DNA of 64,000 nucleotides from Aeromonas allosaccharophila (GCF_000819685.1 NZ_CDBR01000042.1:1-64000); one strand, 5' to 3'. Counted from the stretch's first letter, positions 31,016-40,079 are shown. The notes: generated by a model from the letters alone, not told the origin. Program-made: numbers and translations.

Positions 31016-31362
31016 GCTGACGGCAGTGGTGATGAGGCAGATAGTTCACTTTCAGATGATTGAGCAGGGATTTTAGCCTTGAGCATCTTCCTGCCTGGTA
31101 AATACCAATAGAGAACGCTGTCAGCTTTCAACCATTGGCAAGGCACCTCAGTCCGCATAGTGAACAGGTTCTCCATCATCACACCAGTCAGCACTTCCAG
31201 CTTTTTGTCATGGCGTAGCTGTGCTTCGCCATCCAGGCTCGGACTGATCAGGATCATACGCAGCATACCCTGCTGGTAGCTCTGAAACGAGAAGGTTTCA
31301 GTAGCCTCTAAAAAGGGGGGCGTGGTCAACAAGACCAGCAGCAGTAAAGATTGACGCATCAT
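31012..31362 (-). CDS. Small exported hypothetical protein
   Basis: About 116 aa with a signal peptide (MMRQSLLLLVLLTTPPFLEA). I do not recognise the mature part (ETFSFQSYQQGMLRMILISPSLDGEAQLRHDKKLEVLTGVMMENLF). The start could be ATG 31362 or 31359; neither has a strong ribosome site. It converges with and overlaps the preceding binding-protein gene by 4 bases. The region 31363-31489 shows nothing further. Confidence 0.5.
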   Translation of the reverse strand: MMRQSLLLLVLLTTPPFLEATETFSFQSYQQGMLRMILISPSLDGEAQLRHDKKLEVLTGVMMENLFTMRTEVPCQWLKADSVLYWYLPGRKMLKAKIPAQSSESELSASSPLPSA

Positions 31363-31489
31363 TGGTGAAACAGGATCCAAAAACTCTATTGGATCAGGTC
31401 GTCTGACCTCTATCAAGCGTGGGTAACCCGTTTCAGAATGGTCTTACGTGGTGGTCCCCGACATCATCGAGTAGATCTATCGAAACAGC

Positions 31490-32128
31490 TCAAGATGACA
31501 ACGTCGCCAGCCGTGCGGCAAATCCCATAAAAAAGAGACCGATGAGGCCATTGCCGAGGCGGATCGCCAGCTGCCGCTGGCGGAAGAAGCGGGCCACCAA
31601 GGTGCCGCCGAAGATCAGCAGGGTCAGATAGACGAAGCTCATAGCCTCCAACATGCTCGCCAGCACCAAGTAGGAGAGCCAGGTATGGGCATAGCTGAAG
31701 TCAATGAACTGCACGAAGAACGACACGTAAAAAAGGATGGCTTTGGGGTTGGTGAGGCTCAGGGTGAGCGCCTTGGTGAAGCAGCGCTCACCGGGATCCA
31801 CCGCCGAAGCCTGCCCCTCTTGGTTGGTGATAAAGTTGGCGTGCAGGATTTTCACCCCGATATAGAGCAGGTAAATGGCCCCCAGATACCGCACCAGAGT
31901 AAACAGTAGCGGGGTGGTGCGAATGAGTGAGGCAATGCCCAAGTAGGCGCAGAAGATCAGGATGGCATCACCGACAAAAACCCCGAGGGCCGCCTTATAG
32001 CCGGGGCCGACGCCGCGGCTCGCCCCGGTGCGCAGCACATAAATCGAGTTGGGCCCCGGCGCCATGATGATGAAAAACAGTCCGACCAAATAGGTCCAGA
32101 CATTGACGACACCCAGGCTCTCAAACAT
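31490..32128 (-). CDS. leuE: Leucine efflux protein LeuE
   Basis: A 212-aa LysE/RhtB-family exporter, the same length as E. coli LeuE. It matches along its length (MFESLGVVNVWTYLVGLFFIIMAPGPNSIYVLR, SLTNPKAILFYVSFFVQFIDFSYAHT, GLIGLFFMGFAARLATLSS). About six membrane helices are apparent. It exports leucine and related amino acids. ATG 32128 has GAGGTGG just upstream. Confidence 0.92.
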   Translation of the reverse strand: MFESLGVVNVWTYLVGLFFIIMAPGPNSIYVLRTGASRGVGPGYKAALGVFVGDAILIFCAYLGIASLIRTTPLLFTLVRYLGAIYLLYIGVKILHANFITNQEGQASAVDPGERCFTKALTLSLTNPKAILFYVSFFVQFIDFSYAHTWLSYLVLASMLEAMSFVYLTLLIFGGTLVARFFRQRQLAIRLGNGLIGLFFMGFAARLATLSS

Positions 32129-32232
32129 CGTCCACCTCGCCAGCAAACAAGAACCGGCAGCCCTGCCGGATAAATTAGTGAATTGCCACTCTATACCAAT
32201 TCTCCTGCAACCGGGAACAGGGCTATCACAGA

Positions 32233-33420
32233 TCAGCAGTACTGCCCAGCCACCCAGCCGGAGGACCAGGCCCACTGGAAGTTGTAGCCGCCGAGCCAGC
32301 CGGTCACATCCACTACTTCACCGATGAAGTAGAGACCCGGCACCTTGCGCGCCTCCATGGTCTTGGAGGAGAGCTCGTTGGTGTCGACGCCACCCAGGGT
32401 CACTTCGGCGGTACGATAGCCCTCGGTGCCGTTGGGCAGGATCTGCCAGTCACCCAGCAGGTTGGCCACCGCTTCCAGCTCACGCTCGTTGTACTGGCGC
32501 ATCGGCTTGCTGACCAGCTGGCCCAGCTCCACCAGCTTGTCGACGAAGCGCTTGGGCAGCTCGCGCCCCAGCACGGTTTTCAGCTCCTGCGCCGGGTGCG
32601 CCTGCGCCCATTCGCGCAGGGCGACCGGAATATCCAGCTCCGGCAGCAGGTTGATGTGGATCTTCTCGCCAGCATGCCAGTAGGAGGAGATCTGCAGGAT
32701 GACGGGGCCGGAGAGGCCGCGATGGGTGAACAGCATCGCCTCCTTGAAGCGGGTGCCATCCTCGGCGGTCACCGCTACCGGCAGGCTGATGCCCGCCAGA
32801 TCGGCGAACGCCTCTTTTTCTGCCTGATGGAGGGTAAAGGGCACCAGCCCGGCACGGGTCGGCAGCACGTTGAGGCCGAACTGCTCCGCCAGCTTGAAGC
32901 CGTAAGGGGTAGCCCCCAGCTTGGGCATGGAGAGGCCACCGGTGGCGATGACCAGCGAGTAACAGCCGATTTCACCCTTGCTGGTGGTCAGCACGAAACC
33001 CTCGTCCTGTTTGCTGACAGTGAGGATCTCGGTCTGGAACTGCAGGGTTACCCCGGCCCAGTCGCACTCGGTGAGCAGCACATCGACGATCTCCTTGGCG
33101 CTCTCGAGGCAGAACAACTGTCCCAGAGTGCGCTCGTGATAGTTGACCCCGTGGCGATCCACCAGATCGATGAAATCCTGCTGGGTGTAGCGAGCCAGTG
33201 CCGACTTGCTGAAGTGGGGATTCTCCGACAGGTAGGCGTGGGCGCCAGCCTGATGGTTGGTGAAGTTGCAGCGGCCACCGCCACTGATGAGGATCTTGCG
33301 GCCCGGCTTCTTGGCGTTGTCGAGCACCAGCACGGAGCGGCCACGGTAGCCCGCCTGCGCCGCACACATCAATCCGGCCGCACCGGCCCCAATCACCACC
33401 ACATCGACCTGCTTCATCAT
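32233..33420 (-). CDS. BaiN/YhiN-family flavoprotein oxidoreductase
   Basis: A 395-aa FAD-dependent protein of the HI0933/YhiN/BaiN family. The N-terminus has the dinucleotide motif VVVIGAGAAGLMCAAQAG. Next comes the family motif KKPGRKILISGGGRCNFTNH. The C-terminus has the second FAD block GLYFIGEVVDVTGWLGGYNFQWAWSSGWVAG. The substrate is unknown for the proteobacterial members. Two adjacent ATGs (33420, 33417) are possible starts. Confidence 0.9.
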   Translation of the reverse strand: MMKQVDVVVIGAGAAGLMCAAQAGYRGRSVLVLDNAKKPGRKILISGGGRCNFTNHQAGAHAYLSENPHFSKSALARYTQQDFIDLVDRHGVNYHERTLGQLFCLESAKEIVDVLLTECDWAGVTLQFQTEILTVSKQDEGFVLTTSKGEIGCYSLVIATGGLSMPKLGATPYGFKLAEQFGLNVLPTRAGLVPFTLHQAEKEAFADLAGISLPVAVTAEDGTRFKEAMLFTHRGLSGPVILQISSYWHAGEKIHINLLPELDIPVALREWAQAHPAQELKTVLGRELPKRFVDKLVELGQLVSKPMRQYNERELEAVANLLGDWQILPNGTEGYRTAEVTLGGVDTNELSSKTMEARKVPGLYFIGEVVDVTGWLGGYNFQWAWSSGWVAGQYC

Positions 33421-33510
33421 CACTCACTTATCAAAATAGAAACGGCACTTGGCCTGAACCGTGATTGCCTCTGGCTGACATAACAACGGTGACTGCACAC
33501 CAGAATAAAC

Positions 33511-33532
33511 AACGGCCCTTAAAAGGGCCGTT
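33511..33532 (-). terminator. Terminator of ftnA
   Basis: A 10-bp stem (33511-33520 with 33523-33532) has a tight AA turn and is followed on the minus strand by a T-rich stretch. Confidence 0.65.
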
Positions 33533-33566
33533 ATTGTACTGGCTGAACACTAAGTGTCCACGACTA

Positions 33567-34091
33567 TCAGGCGTTGCTGTCCATGATGCTGGCAGGGGCG
33601 CCCTTGGCCAGTTCGGCCAGCTCCTTGTCGATGAAGTAGAGGCCTTTGCCATCTTCACCCACCAGACCCAGACGGTCGACGATGCTCTTGAACAGCTTCT
33701 CCTCTTCATGCTGCTCGGCCACATACCACTGCAGGAAGTTGAAGGTGGAGTAGTCCTGGGTGGTGAAGGCCACGTGGGCCAAGCCATTGATGCACTTGGT
33801 GATGTGGTACTCGTGCTCCAGGGTGGCGCGGAATACATCGCCCAGCGACTTGAACTCGTGGGGAGGTGCATCGATGGCACCCAGACGCGGCATGGCGCCG
33901 GTCTCGCTCACATAAGTAAACAGGCGCTCCATGTGCTGGCGCTCCTCGACCGCATGTTGGCGCAGGAAGGTCGCCGCCCCTTCGAAGCCCTTGTCTTCAC
34001 ACCAGGCACTCATCTGCAGATAGAGATTGGAGGAGTAGAACTCCAGGTTAATCTGCTCGTTCAACTTCTCGATCATGGCTTGGGCCAGCAT
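33567..34091 (-). CDS. ftnA: Non-heme ferritin
   Basis: A 174-aa iron-storage protein forming a 24-mer shell. The ferroxidase centre is recognisable: E in [15 protein letters not shown], the [13 protein letters not shown] block and later [17 protein letters not shown] 34091 has GGAGA 6 bases upstream; an earlier in-frame start is unsupported. A terminator follows. Confidence 0.95.
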   Translation of the reverse strand: MLAQAMIEKLNEQINLEFYSSNLYLQMSAWCEDKGFEGAATFLRQHAVEERQHMERLFTYVSETGAMPRLGAIDAPPHEFKSLGDVFRATLEHEYHITKCINGLAHVAFTTQDYSTFNFLQWYVAEQHEEEKLFKSIVDRLGLVGEDGKGLYFIDKELAELAKGAPASIMDSNA

Positions 34092-34183
34092 CTTGTTTCT
34101 CCTCAGTGATTTGGTATCGATTGTCGCCACACTCCCGCCGCGAATCAACCCGCCAACGAGAGGGAGATCCCGTTTCTTTCAGC

Positions 34184-35371
34184 TCAGGGGGTCAGCTCGC
34201 CAAGGGAGGCGACATCCACCGGCGCCGCGTAATCGACACCCGGCAGCTCGAAGCCGTTGAGCTGCATGAAATCCTGCCGCAATCCGACAAAATCCCCCAG
34301 CGCGTGGAAGTTGTCCGGCGTCACCTTGGGCCAGAGCGCCGAAACGGCGGCCTGAATGGCCGGGTCGAGCTCGTGGTCATCCATCCGGATCAGCCGGTTG
34401 CCATCGGCCACCACCCCATTGGGCCCGTACATCTTGGCGGCAAACAGTCGCTGCATCTGTTCGATACAGCCCTCGTGTACGCCGCGCTCCTTCATCACCC
34501 CCATCAGCAGCCCCAGATAGACCGGCAGCACCGGAATATAGGCGCTCGCCTTGGTCACCAGCGCCTTGCAGACCGACACCCAGGCGTGGCCACCGATCTC
34601 GGCCAGCTGCAGGTTGATGGTCTCGGCGGTGGCGTGCAGATGCTCCTTGGCATAACCGATGGTGCCATCCCGATAGAGGGGATAGGTGGATTCGGGACCG
34701 ATATAGGAGTAGGCCACAGTCTGCGCGCCGGGAGCGAGGCAATCGGCCTGCTGCAACGCCTGCATCCAGAGCTGCCAATCCTCGCCGCCCATCACAGTGA
34801 CTGTGTCGCGGATCTCCTCTGGCGTGGCGGGCGCCAGCGACTGCTGCACCAGCGTATCGCGCTCCAGATCCAGCCCCCAACCGCTGAACGGCTGGCCGGT
34901 GGTCTTGAGCACAGAACGCACTTGCGTGCCGTCGGGCAGCACCCGAATGCCGCTCGCCAGCGAGTAGATCACCAGATCAACCTGCCCCAGCTGCTGGCGG
35001 ATGGTGTCGATGGCCTGCTGGCGCATCCCGTCGGAAAAGGCATCCCCGATCAGGTTGATGGCGATACGCCCCTCCTGCTCCGCCTCCTTGCGAAACCAGA
35101 TGTTGTTGTACCAACCGGCGCTGCCGAGTCCCTTGTCGGAGGGGCCACGCTCGAACGAGATGCCGATGGTGTCGGCACTAGCCCCAAAGGCGAGCGCAAT
35201 GCGCGACGCCAGCCCGAAACCGGAGGAGGCCCCCAGTACCAGCACCCGCTTGGGGCCGTTGAACGGGCCAGCGGCCTTGATCCGTTCGATCTGCTGCTGC
35301 ACGGCGGCGCGACAGCCGATGGGATGGCAGTTGCGGGCAACGCAACCTTGAATCTGGGGATGAATGATCAT
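34184..35371 (-). CDS. fabV: Enoyl-[acyl-carrier-protein] reductase FabV
   Basis: A 395-aa NADH-dependent reductase of the last step of fatty-acid elongation, of the FabV/trans-2-enoyl-CoA reductase type. The active-site pair Y233-x8-K242 (PLYRDGTIGYAK) and the NAD-binding LVLGASSGFGLASRIALAFG are visible, as is the ERGPSDKGLGSAGWYN block. FabV enzymes are known to be intrinsically triclosan-tolerant. The gene has a 400-bp upstream gap with a terminator-like hairpin 103 bases before the start. Confidence 0.95.
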   Translation of the reverse strand: MIIHPQIQGCVARNCHPIGCRAAVQQQIERIKAAGPFNGPKRVLVLGASSGFGLASRIALAFGASADTIGISFERGPSDKGLGSAGWYNNIWFRKEAEQEGRIAINLIGDAFSDGMRQQAIDTIRQQLGQVDLVIYSLASGIRVLPDGTQVRSVLKTTGQPFSGWGLDLERDTLVQQSLAPATPEEIRDTVTVMGGEDWQLWMQALQQADCLAPGAQTVAYSYIGPESTYPLYRDGTIGYAKEHLHATAETINLQLAEIGGHAWVSVCKALVTKASAYIPVLPVYLGLLMGVMKERGVHEGCIEQMQRLFAAKMYGPNGVVADGNRLIRMDDHELDPAIQAAVSALWPKVTPDNFHALGDFVGLRQDFMQLNGFELPGVDYAAPVDVASLGELTP

Positions 35372-35473
35372 GGGAAGGCCTCCAAAGAAACTGGCTACAG
35401 CATAACCAACTCGCGGGAGATTAACTTGATGCCGGACCGCTATCAGTCAGAAAAGCGGCAAGAAATGAGGCAG

Positions 35474-35500
35474 AAAAACAAAAGGGAGCACGTAGCTCCC
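35474..35500 (-). terminator. Terminator-like hairpin upstream of fabV
   Basis: GGGAGC/GCTCCC stem (35484-35489 with 35495-35500), followed on the minus strand by TTTTGTTTTT. No minus-strand gene ends here, so it could attenuate a long fabV leader or end a small RNA. The rest of 35372-35772 shows no gene. Confidence 0.55.
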
Positions 35501-35737
35501 CAAAGCGGTATTCAGATGCTTTTTGTTGTTTTGTGTTCATTGCGAAGCACGGGCCCATCCTATGCCTCTCCCCTTTCATGGGCAAGCCAAAGGGTGTGAC
35601 CGGCTTCAAACTCCTGTTTAATTTATAGGCAAATAATGGTCGGTAACTGAGTGGCCAACCCTGCGACGTTAAAAATTAAACTCATTTAAATCCCGAAACT
35701 GTGCCTACGACACCATTTTAGTTTCAGCAGAGATGGG

Positions 35738-35743
35738 TATAGT
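35738..35743 (+). promoter_or_regulatory. Possible -10 box for uspA
   Basis: TATAGT lies 30 bp before the uspA start. The -35 region is poorly conserved. A strong ribosome site (AAGGAGA) follows. Confidence 0.3.
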
Positions 35744-35772
35744 GGAGTGAAGGATCGGTAAGGAGATATCCC

Positions 35773-36210
35773 ATGAGTGGAACAACCTATTACAAGCATA
35801 TTCTGGCCGCGATCGACCTCTCTGAAGATAACCGCAAGGTGATCGACAAGGCGGTGGACAGAGCCCGCTCCAACGGCGCCAAGCTGTCGGTTATCCATGT
35901 CGATGTGGACCTCAAGGATCTCTACACCGAGATGATCGATATCGACATCGACAATGTGCAGGATCAGGTGATCGCCGAAGCGAAAGAGAAGCTGGAGGCA
36001 TTTCTGGCCTCGGTGGACTATCCCATCGAGAAGAAGCTGGTGATCTGCGGCGATCTGAGCGAGCGGGTCAATCAGGCGGTCAAGGAGTACGAGATCGACC
36101 TGCTGGTGTGCGGCCATCGCCAGAGCTTCTGGAGCCTGCTCACCTCCAGCGCCCGTCAGCTGATGAATACGGTGCCCTGCGATCTGCTGGTCGTCCCCTT
36201 GCAGAAGTAA
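35773..36210 (+). CDS. uspA: Universal stress protein A
   Basis: A 145-aa cytoplasmic UspA-family protein closely resembling E. coli UspA in length and blocks (YKHILAAIDLSEDN, VIHVDVDLKDLYTEMIDIDI, LLVCGHRQSFWSLLTSSARQLMNTVPCDLLVVPL). It is induced by growth arrest in relatives. The stop is 25 bases before the trp leader peptide, so some trpS transcription may read through from here. Confidence 0.95.
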   Translation: MSGTTYYKHILAAIDLSEDNRKVIDKAVDRARSNGAKLSVIHVDVDLKDLYTEMIDIDIDNVQDQVIAEAKEKLEAFLASVDYPIEKKLVICGDLSERVNQAVKEYEIDLLVCGHRQSFWSLLTSSARQLMNTVPCDLLVVPLQK

Positions 36211-36235
36211 TGAAACCGGCGTAGTTTGATTTGCT

Positions 36236-36283
36236 ATGAACATGACCGCATTCAATCACAACTACTGGTGGTGCTGCTCCTAA
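36236..36283 (+). CDS. trpS leader peptide with tandem Trp codons
   Basis: A 15-codon ORF, MNMTAFNHNYWWCCS, ends 121 bases before trpS. Two adjacent UGG codons (36266-36271) lie just before pairing segment 1 of the downstream attenuator. This matches the design of classical amino-acid attenuation leaders, such as trpL. The ribosome site is weak; ATG 36242 is an alternative start that keeps the Trp codons. The tandem Trp codons together with the three mutually exclusive hairpins make coincidence unlikely. Confidence 0.8.
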   Translation: MNMTAFNHNYWWCCS

Positions 36284-36360
36284 ACAGGCGGCACCGCGTT
36301 TCTATTCGAGATTTTCCCAAATAAAACACCGTGACCGCCGAGAGGCGGTCAACTGTTTTT
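36270..36360 (+). promoter_or_regulatory. Transcription attenuator of trpS
   Basis: Four segments can be paired by eye. 1:2 is 36270-36277 with 36288-36295 (8 bp, one G-U). 2:3 is 36287-36294 with 36331-36339 (8 bp, one bulged A), the antiterminator. 3:4 is 36332-36339 with 36344-36351 (8 bp, GAGA loop), followed by a T-run at 36356-36360, the terminator. A ribosome stalled at the Trp codons would cover segment 1, free segment 2 to pair with 3, and allow readthrough into trpS when charged tRNA-Trp is scarce. Confidence 0.8.
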
Positions 36361-36403
36361 ATCCCTTTGTCGCCTCCCGGCTCACCCAACTGGAGAGAGT
36401 GAC

Positions 36404-37417
36404 ATGCACAACCCCGTTATCCTGACTGGCGATCGTCCCACCGGCAAACTGCACATCGGCCACTATGTCGGCTCCCTGCGCCAGCGCGTCGAAGCCCAGC
36501 ACCACTACCGTCAATTCGTGATGATCGCCGACCTGCAGGCGCTGACCGACAACGGCCACAATCCGGCCAAGGTGACCGACAACGTGCTGGAGGTGATGGC
36601 CGACTATCTGGCGGTCGGTCTCGACCCGGCCAAGACCACCTTCTGCCTGCAGAGCGCCCTGCCCGCCCTCGCCGAACTCACCTGCTACTACCTCAATCTG
36701 GTCAGCGTCGCGCGGCTGGAGCGCAACCCCACCGTCAAGGCGGAGATCCAGCAGAAAGGGTTCGAGCGCACGCTGCCGGCCGGTTTTCTGGTCTATCCGG
36801 TCAGTCAGGCCGCCGACATCACCGCCTTTCGCGCCAGCCACGTGCCGGTCGGGGAAGATCAGCTGCCGATGCTGGAGCAGACCAACGAGATCGTGCGCCG
36901 CTTCAACACCCTGGTGGGCAAAGAGGTACTGACCGAGTGTCAGCCGATCCTGAGTGACACTGGCCGCCTGCCCGGCATCGATGGCAAGGCCAAGATGTCC
37001 AAGTCTCTCGGCAACACCATCGAGCTCGGCATGTCGGCGGAAGAGGTCAAACAGGCGCTGTTCGCCATGTATACCGACCCCAACCACCTCAAGGTGAACG
37101 ATCCGGGTCAGGTGGAGGGTAATACGGTGTTCACCTATCTCGATGCCTTCCACCCCGACAAGGCGCTGGTCGCCGAGATGAAGGCGCACTACCAGCGCGG
37201 CGGGCTGGGCGACATGCGCTGCAAGCAGGTGCTCAATGACTGCCTGCAGACCCTGCTCGCCCCGATGCGGGAGCGCCGTGCCGCGGCCATCGCCGACAAG
37301 GACAAGCTGCTGGCGCTGCTCTATCAGGGCACCGAGCAGGCCCGCGTCATCACCGATGAGGTGTTGGCGGAGGTGAAAAGCGCCATGGGACTGGATTACT
37401 TCGCCAGCATCCGCTGA
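36404..37417 (+). CDS. trpS: Tryptophan-tRNA ligase (divergent type)
   Basis: A 337-aa class I aminoacyl-tRNA synthetase. The ATP-binding signatures are HIGH in [10 protein letters not shown] (residues 16-19) and KMSKS in [11 protein letters not shown]. The sequence differs markedly from the E. coli housekeeping TrpS (TIGNYMGAL at the same place), so it may be a second, inducible TrpRS of the type linked elsewhere to resistance against TrpRS inhibitors. It is preceded by the attenuator described above, and GGAGAG gives a good ribosome site. Its last 22 bases overlap the convergent LysR gene. Confidence 0.93.
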   Translation: MHNPVILTGDRPTGKLHIGHYVGSLRQRVEAQHHYRQFVMIADLQALTDNGHNPAKVTDNVLEVMADYLAVGLDPAKTTFCLQSALPALAELTCYYLNLVSVARLERNPTVKAEIQQKGFERTLPAGFLVYPVSQAADITAFRASHVPVGEDQLPMLEQTNEIVRRFNTLVGKEVLTECQPILSDTGRLPGIDGKAKMSKSLGNTIELGMSAEEVKQALFAMYTDPNHLKVNDPGQVEGNTVFTYLDAFHPDKALVAEMKAHYQRGGLGDMRCKQVLNDCLQTLLAPMRERRAAAIADKDKLLALLYQGTEQARVITDEVLAEVKSAMGLDYFASIR

Positions 37418-38355
37418 GCCGGGGTGCCGAGCGCATCGTCGCCGTAGAGGTCGAACACCAGCTGATGCAGCAGGCTCTTGAACCAGCCGATCGCCTCGTC
37501 GTGGGCGGTGAGCGGGTGCCCAGCCATCAGGTAAACGATCGGGATGGCGGGGTCGAGCTGGTGCATCCGCAGCGGGTAGTAGCGGCAGAAGTGGCGTCCG
37601 ATCATCTCGGGCACCACCACCAGATAGCGGCCGGTCGCCATCAGCGGCGGCACCGCCATAAAGCTCGGCAACCGCACGCCCAGCTCCCGCTCCACCCCGA
37701 AACGGGCCAGCCAGAGCTCCACCATCGCCTGGCTGTGGCCCCAGCTGGAGGTGTGGATGTGGGGGCGGCTCACCAGCTCGACCGGCGTCAGCACATCGGG
37801 CAACTCGCTGCCGAGTGGCGACAGGCAGACCAGCGGGTTGTTGAACCACTCCTCCCGCCACAAGCGGGGTGAGAGGTGATTCGCCCCGGCGAAGCCGATC
37901 ACCAGATCCAGCTCCCCCTTCTCCAGCTCCCGCTCGTAATTGCTGTCTGCCAGCTCGCACACCTCAAGCCGACAGTGAGGGGCCTGCCGATGGAGTCTGT
38001 CCACCAGCACCGGCACCAGCCCGTGCTCCACCGAACCCGGGGTGGCGATGCGGAAAATCCGCCGCGCGGTGGCAGGATCAAACCCCTTGGCCTGCCGCAA
38101 TCCCTGCTCCAGCATCGCCAGCGCCTGACGCACCGGCCCGGCCAGCGCCTTGGCCCGCTCGGTCGGCATCATCTCGCGCCGACTCATTACGAACAGCGGG
38201 TCATCCAGCGCCACCCGCAGCCGCCCCAAGGCGTGACTGACGGTGGATTGGGAGAGATGCAGCCGTTCGGCGGCACGAGTGACATTGCGCTCCTGCATCA
38301 GCATGTCGAATACGGCGAGCAGGTTGAGGTCGAGACGGGCGAGTGAGCTATCCAT
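37396..38355 (-). CDS. LysR-family transcriptional regulator
   Basis: A 319-aa regulator. The N-terminal winged helix (about 8-66) reads [37 protein letters not shown] periplasmic-binding-like effector domain (about 95-300) follows. It is divergent from an EamA exporter gene 91 bp away, the usual LysR-target arrangement. The C-terminal end overlaps the 3' end of trpS by 22 bases on the opposite strand. The effector is unknown. Confidence 0.92.
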   Translation of the reverse strand: MDSSLARLDLNLLAVFDMLMQERNVTRAAERLHLSQSTVSHALGRLRVALDDPLFVMSRREMMPTERAKALAGPVRQALAMLEQGLRQAKGFDPATARRIFRIATPGSVEHGLVPVLVDRLHRQAPHCRLEVCELADSNYERELEKGELDLVIGFAGANHLSPRLWREEWFNNPLVCLSPLGSELPDVLTPVELVSRPHIHTSSWGHSQAMVELWLARFGVERELGVRLPSFMAVPPLMATGRYLVVVPEMIGRHFCRYYPLRMHQLDPAIPIVYLMAGHPLTAHDEAIGWFKSLLHQLVFDLYGDDALGTPAQRMLAK

Positions 38356-38364
38356 CGATATTAG

Positions 38365-38404
38365 CCATAGTTAAATGCCAACAATTCATTTTTACCATAG
38401 TAAC
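38365..38404. promoter_or_regulatory. Direct repeats in the LysR/EamA divergent promoter
   Basis: CCATAGTTAA (38365-38374) and CCATAGTAAC (38395-38404) are spaced by exactly 30 bp, about three helical turns. This is the kind of placement expected for a LysR tetramer site and its regulatory half. Confidence 0.4.
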
Positions 38405-38446
38405 AGATTACCTAGAATGCGCTGGCTTAATACATCGGAGATTAAA

Positions 38447-39346
38447 ATGCGTAGCTATCTGTTATTGCTGGCCATTGGCCTGCTCTGGGGTTCCCAGTTC
38501 ATTTTCATGCACCAGGCCGTTGCCGAGTTGCCCCCCATTCTGGTGGCTGCCGGTCGTGCCCTGTGCGGCAGCCTGACCCTGGGTCTGCTCTGCCTGTTCA
38601 TGCGGCTCAAGAGTGAGCACACCCCGTGGCGCACCTATATGCTGATCGCCCTGCTGGATGCCACCATCCCCTTTATCATGGTCGCCTGGGGCCAGCAGTA
38701 TGTGGATAGCGCCATCGCCGCTGTGGTCATGGGTTGTATCCCGTTTGTGACCATTCTGGCTGCACCGCTGTTTATTTCTGGTGAAAGAATCACCAAAACC
38801 GGTCTGCTCTCGGTGATCATCGGCTTTGCCGGTGTGCTCACCCTGTTCTGGCCGAAACTCTCCCAGGGCATGAACGCCGGTCTGCTCGGTGCCGTCGCCA
38901 TCCTGTTTGGTGCCAGCTGCTTCGCCATCGGCCTGCTGATGATCAAGCGCTTCGCCAAGGACCATCCGGTCGTGGTTGCCCGCAATATCCTGATCTCCTC
39001 GGCCACCCAGTTGCTGCTGGTCGCACCCTTCATGGTTGACCTGAGCAACCTGACCATGCCGAGCAGCCAAGCCCTGAGCGCGATCACCGTGCTGGGTACC
39101 CTCTGTACCGGTCTGGTCTACTTCCTCTACATGGCGCTGATCCAGAAAGCCGGCCCGACGTTCGCCTCCTTCAGCAACTATCTGGTGCCGCTGTTCGGCG
39201 TGATGCTGGGTGCCCTGTTCCTCGGCGAACAGATCCACCCCACCACAGGTGTTGCTCTGGCCCTGATCCTCGGCTCGGTCGCCATGAACCAGTGGGCGCA
39301 ACAGCGTCGCACACAGCGCGAGGTCACCCTATGTCAGGCATCCTGA
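38447..39346 (+). CDS. EamA/DMT-family transporter
   Basis: A 299-aa inner-membrane exporter with about ten hydrophobic helices arranged as two EamA repeats (LLWGSQFIFMHQAVAELPPILVAAGRAL; later FASFSNYLVPLFGVMLGALFLGEQ). ATG 38447 has CGGAG 5-8 bases upstream; the upstream in-frame extension is not hydrophobic and lacks support. It is probably controlled by the divergent LysR gene. The substrate is unknown. Its last 16 bases overlap a small downstream gene. Confidence 0.9.
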   Translation: MRSYLLLLAIGLLWGSQFIFMHQAVAELPPILVAAGRALCGSLTLGLLCLFMRLKSEHTPWRTYMLIALLDATIPFIMVAWGQQYVDSAIAAVVMGCIPFVTILAAPLFISGERITKTGLLSVIIGFAGVLTLFWPKLSQGMNAGLLGAVAILFGASCFAIGLLMIKRFAKDHPVVVARNILISSATQLLLVAPFMVDLSNLTMPSSQALSAITVLGTLCTGLVYFLYMALIQKAGPTFASFSNYLVPLFGVMLGALFLGEQIHPTTGVALALILGSVAMNQWAQQRRTQREVTLCQAS

Positions 39347-39492
39347 CCACACTGTGCGGTGGTCTGGTACTGATTGCCGGCTGGCAGTATCGCCAGCGAC
39401 TGGCCGGGATCATGGGCCTGCTGATGGTACTGCTGCCCTGGTTCTTCGATAGCAAGCTGCAAGCCATCCTGCGCTATGCCCTGAATGCCTGA
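39331..39492 (+). CDS. Small membrane protein overlapping the exporter gene
   Basis: A 53-aa, strongly hydrophobic peptide (two short membrane stretches, about 5-18 and 25-39). ATG 39331 has GAGG upstream and lies within the end of the exporter gene in another frame, 16 bases before its stop. This overlap suggests coupled translation and a shared role. No family is recognised. Confidence 0.6.
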   Translation: MSGILTTLCGGLVLIAGWQYRQRLAGIMGLLMVLLPWFFDSKLQAILRYALNA

Positions 39493-39575
39493 AGTCCATC
39501 TCTGAATGTGTGACGAGAGTCTATCTCTCCTGTTTTGGGACTGTTTTTAAAAAAACCTCCGATTTGTCCCCCGCT

Positions 39576-39600
39576 ACCGGCGCTTTGCGCCGGTTTTTTT
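39576..39600 (+). terminator. Terminator after the EamA operon
   Basis: An 8-bp GC-rich stem (39576-39583 with 39587-39594) with a TTT loop, then a T-run. Confidence 0.9.
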
Positions 39601-39617
39601 ATGCCTGCAAGCCAGCG

Positions 39618-40079
39618 TCAGAGCAGATAGCGATAGCTGAGCCGCTCGTTCTTGCGCGGCCCGGTGATCTGCCAGCTCAGCAAAAAACCGCCGTCGATCT
39701 CGGTCAGCTCGGCGCTGTAGTGATCCGCCCCGCACAGATGCGGCTCGGCGGTCAGCCAGCGGCCATCCCCTTGCGGCTGCAGCTCGAACAGTTCGACCGG
39801 CGCCTCATAACGCAGATGGGAGAGGCGGATCCCCCGCTCGCTGCGCTGCCACCAGAAGCGGTTGTGCATGGCGAGCTCCCGGCCATGGGGCGTGGTGTAG
39901 CGACCCTGCTCGCTAAACAGCCAGCCACCCTGATGATCGGTCACCTGCACACGCCCCTCGCCCCGACCATTCCAGTCGGTCGCCGACCCCTCGCCATTGC
40001 TGGCGGTAAAGCTAAATGCCCCGACCTGTGGCAATCGCGCCCATAAACGCTGGATTGCCGCTTCCATCTCAGCCATCAT
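39618..40079 (-). CDS. DUF6314-type hypothetical protein
   Basis: A 153-aa soluble protein, mostly beta-strand in pattern (GAFSFTASNGEGSATDWNGRGEGRVQV, RFWWQRSERGIRLSHLRY, HLCGADHYSAEL, WQITGPRKNERLSYRYLL), which I associate with DUF6314. Starts at 40079 or 40076 share an AAGGGGG ribosome site. It is divergent from an EamA transporter gene with only 39 bp between. The function is unknown. Confidence 0.7.
   Translation of the reverse strand: MMAEMEAAIQRLWARLPQVGAFSFTASNGEGSATDWNGRGEGRVQVTDHQGGWLFSEQGRYTTPHGRELAMHNRFWWQRSERGIRLSHLRYEAPVELFELQPQGDGRWLTAEPHLCGADHYSAELTEIDGGFLLSWQITGPRKNERLSYRYLL

Noticed and set aside
35421..35609. Minus-strand 62-codon frame upstream of fabV
   Set aside because: It runs through the terminator hairpin and lacks a family match, so a hairpin or leader interpretation is preferred.
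36359..37960. Minus-strand frame of over 500 codons across trpS and the LysR gene
   Set aside because: It is a shadow of two well-supported genes in other frames.
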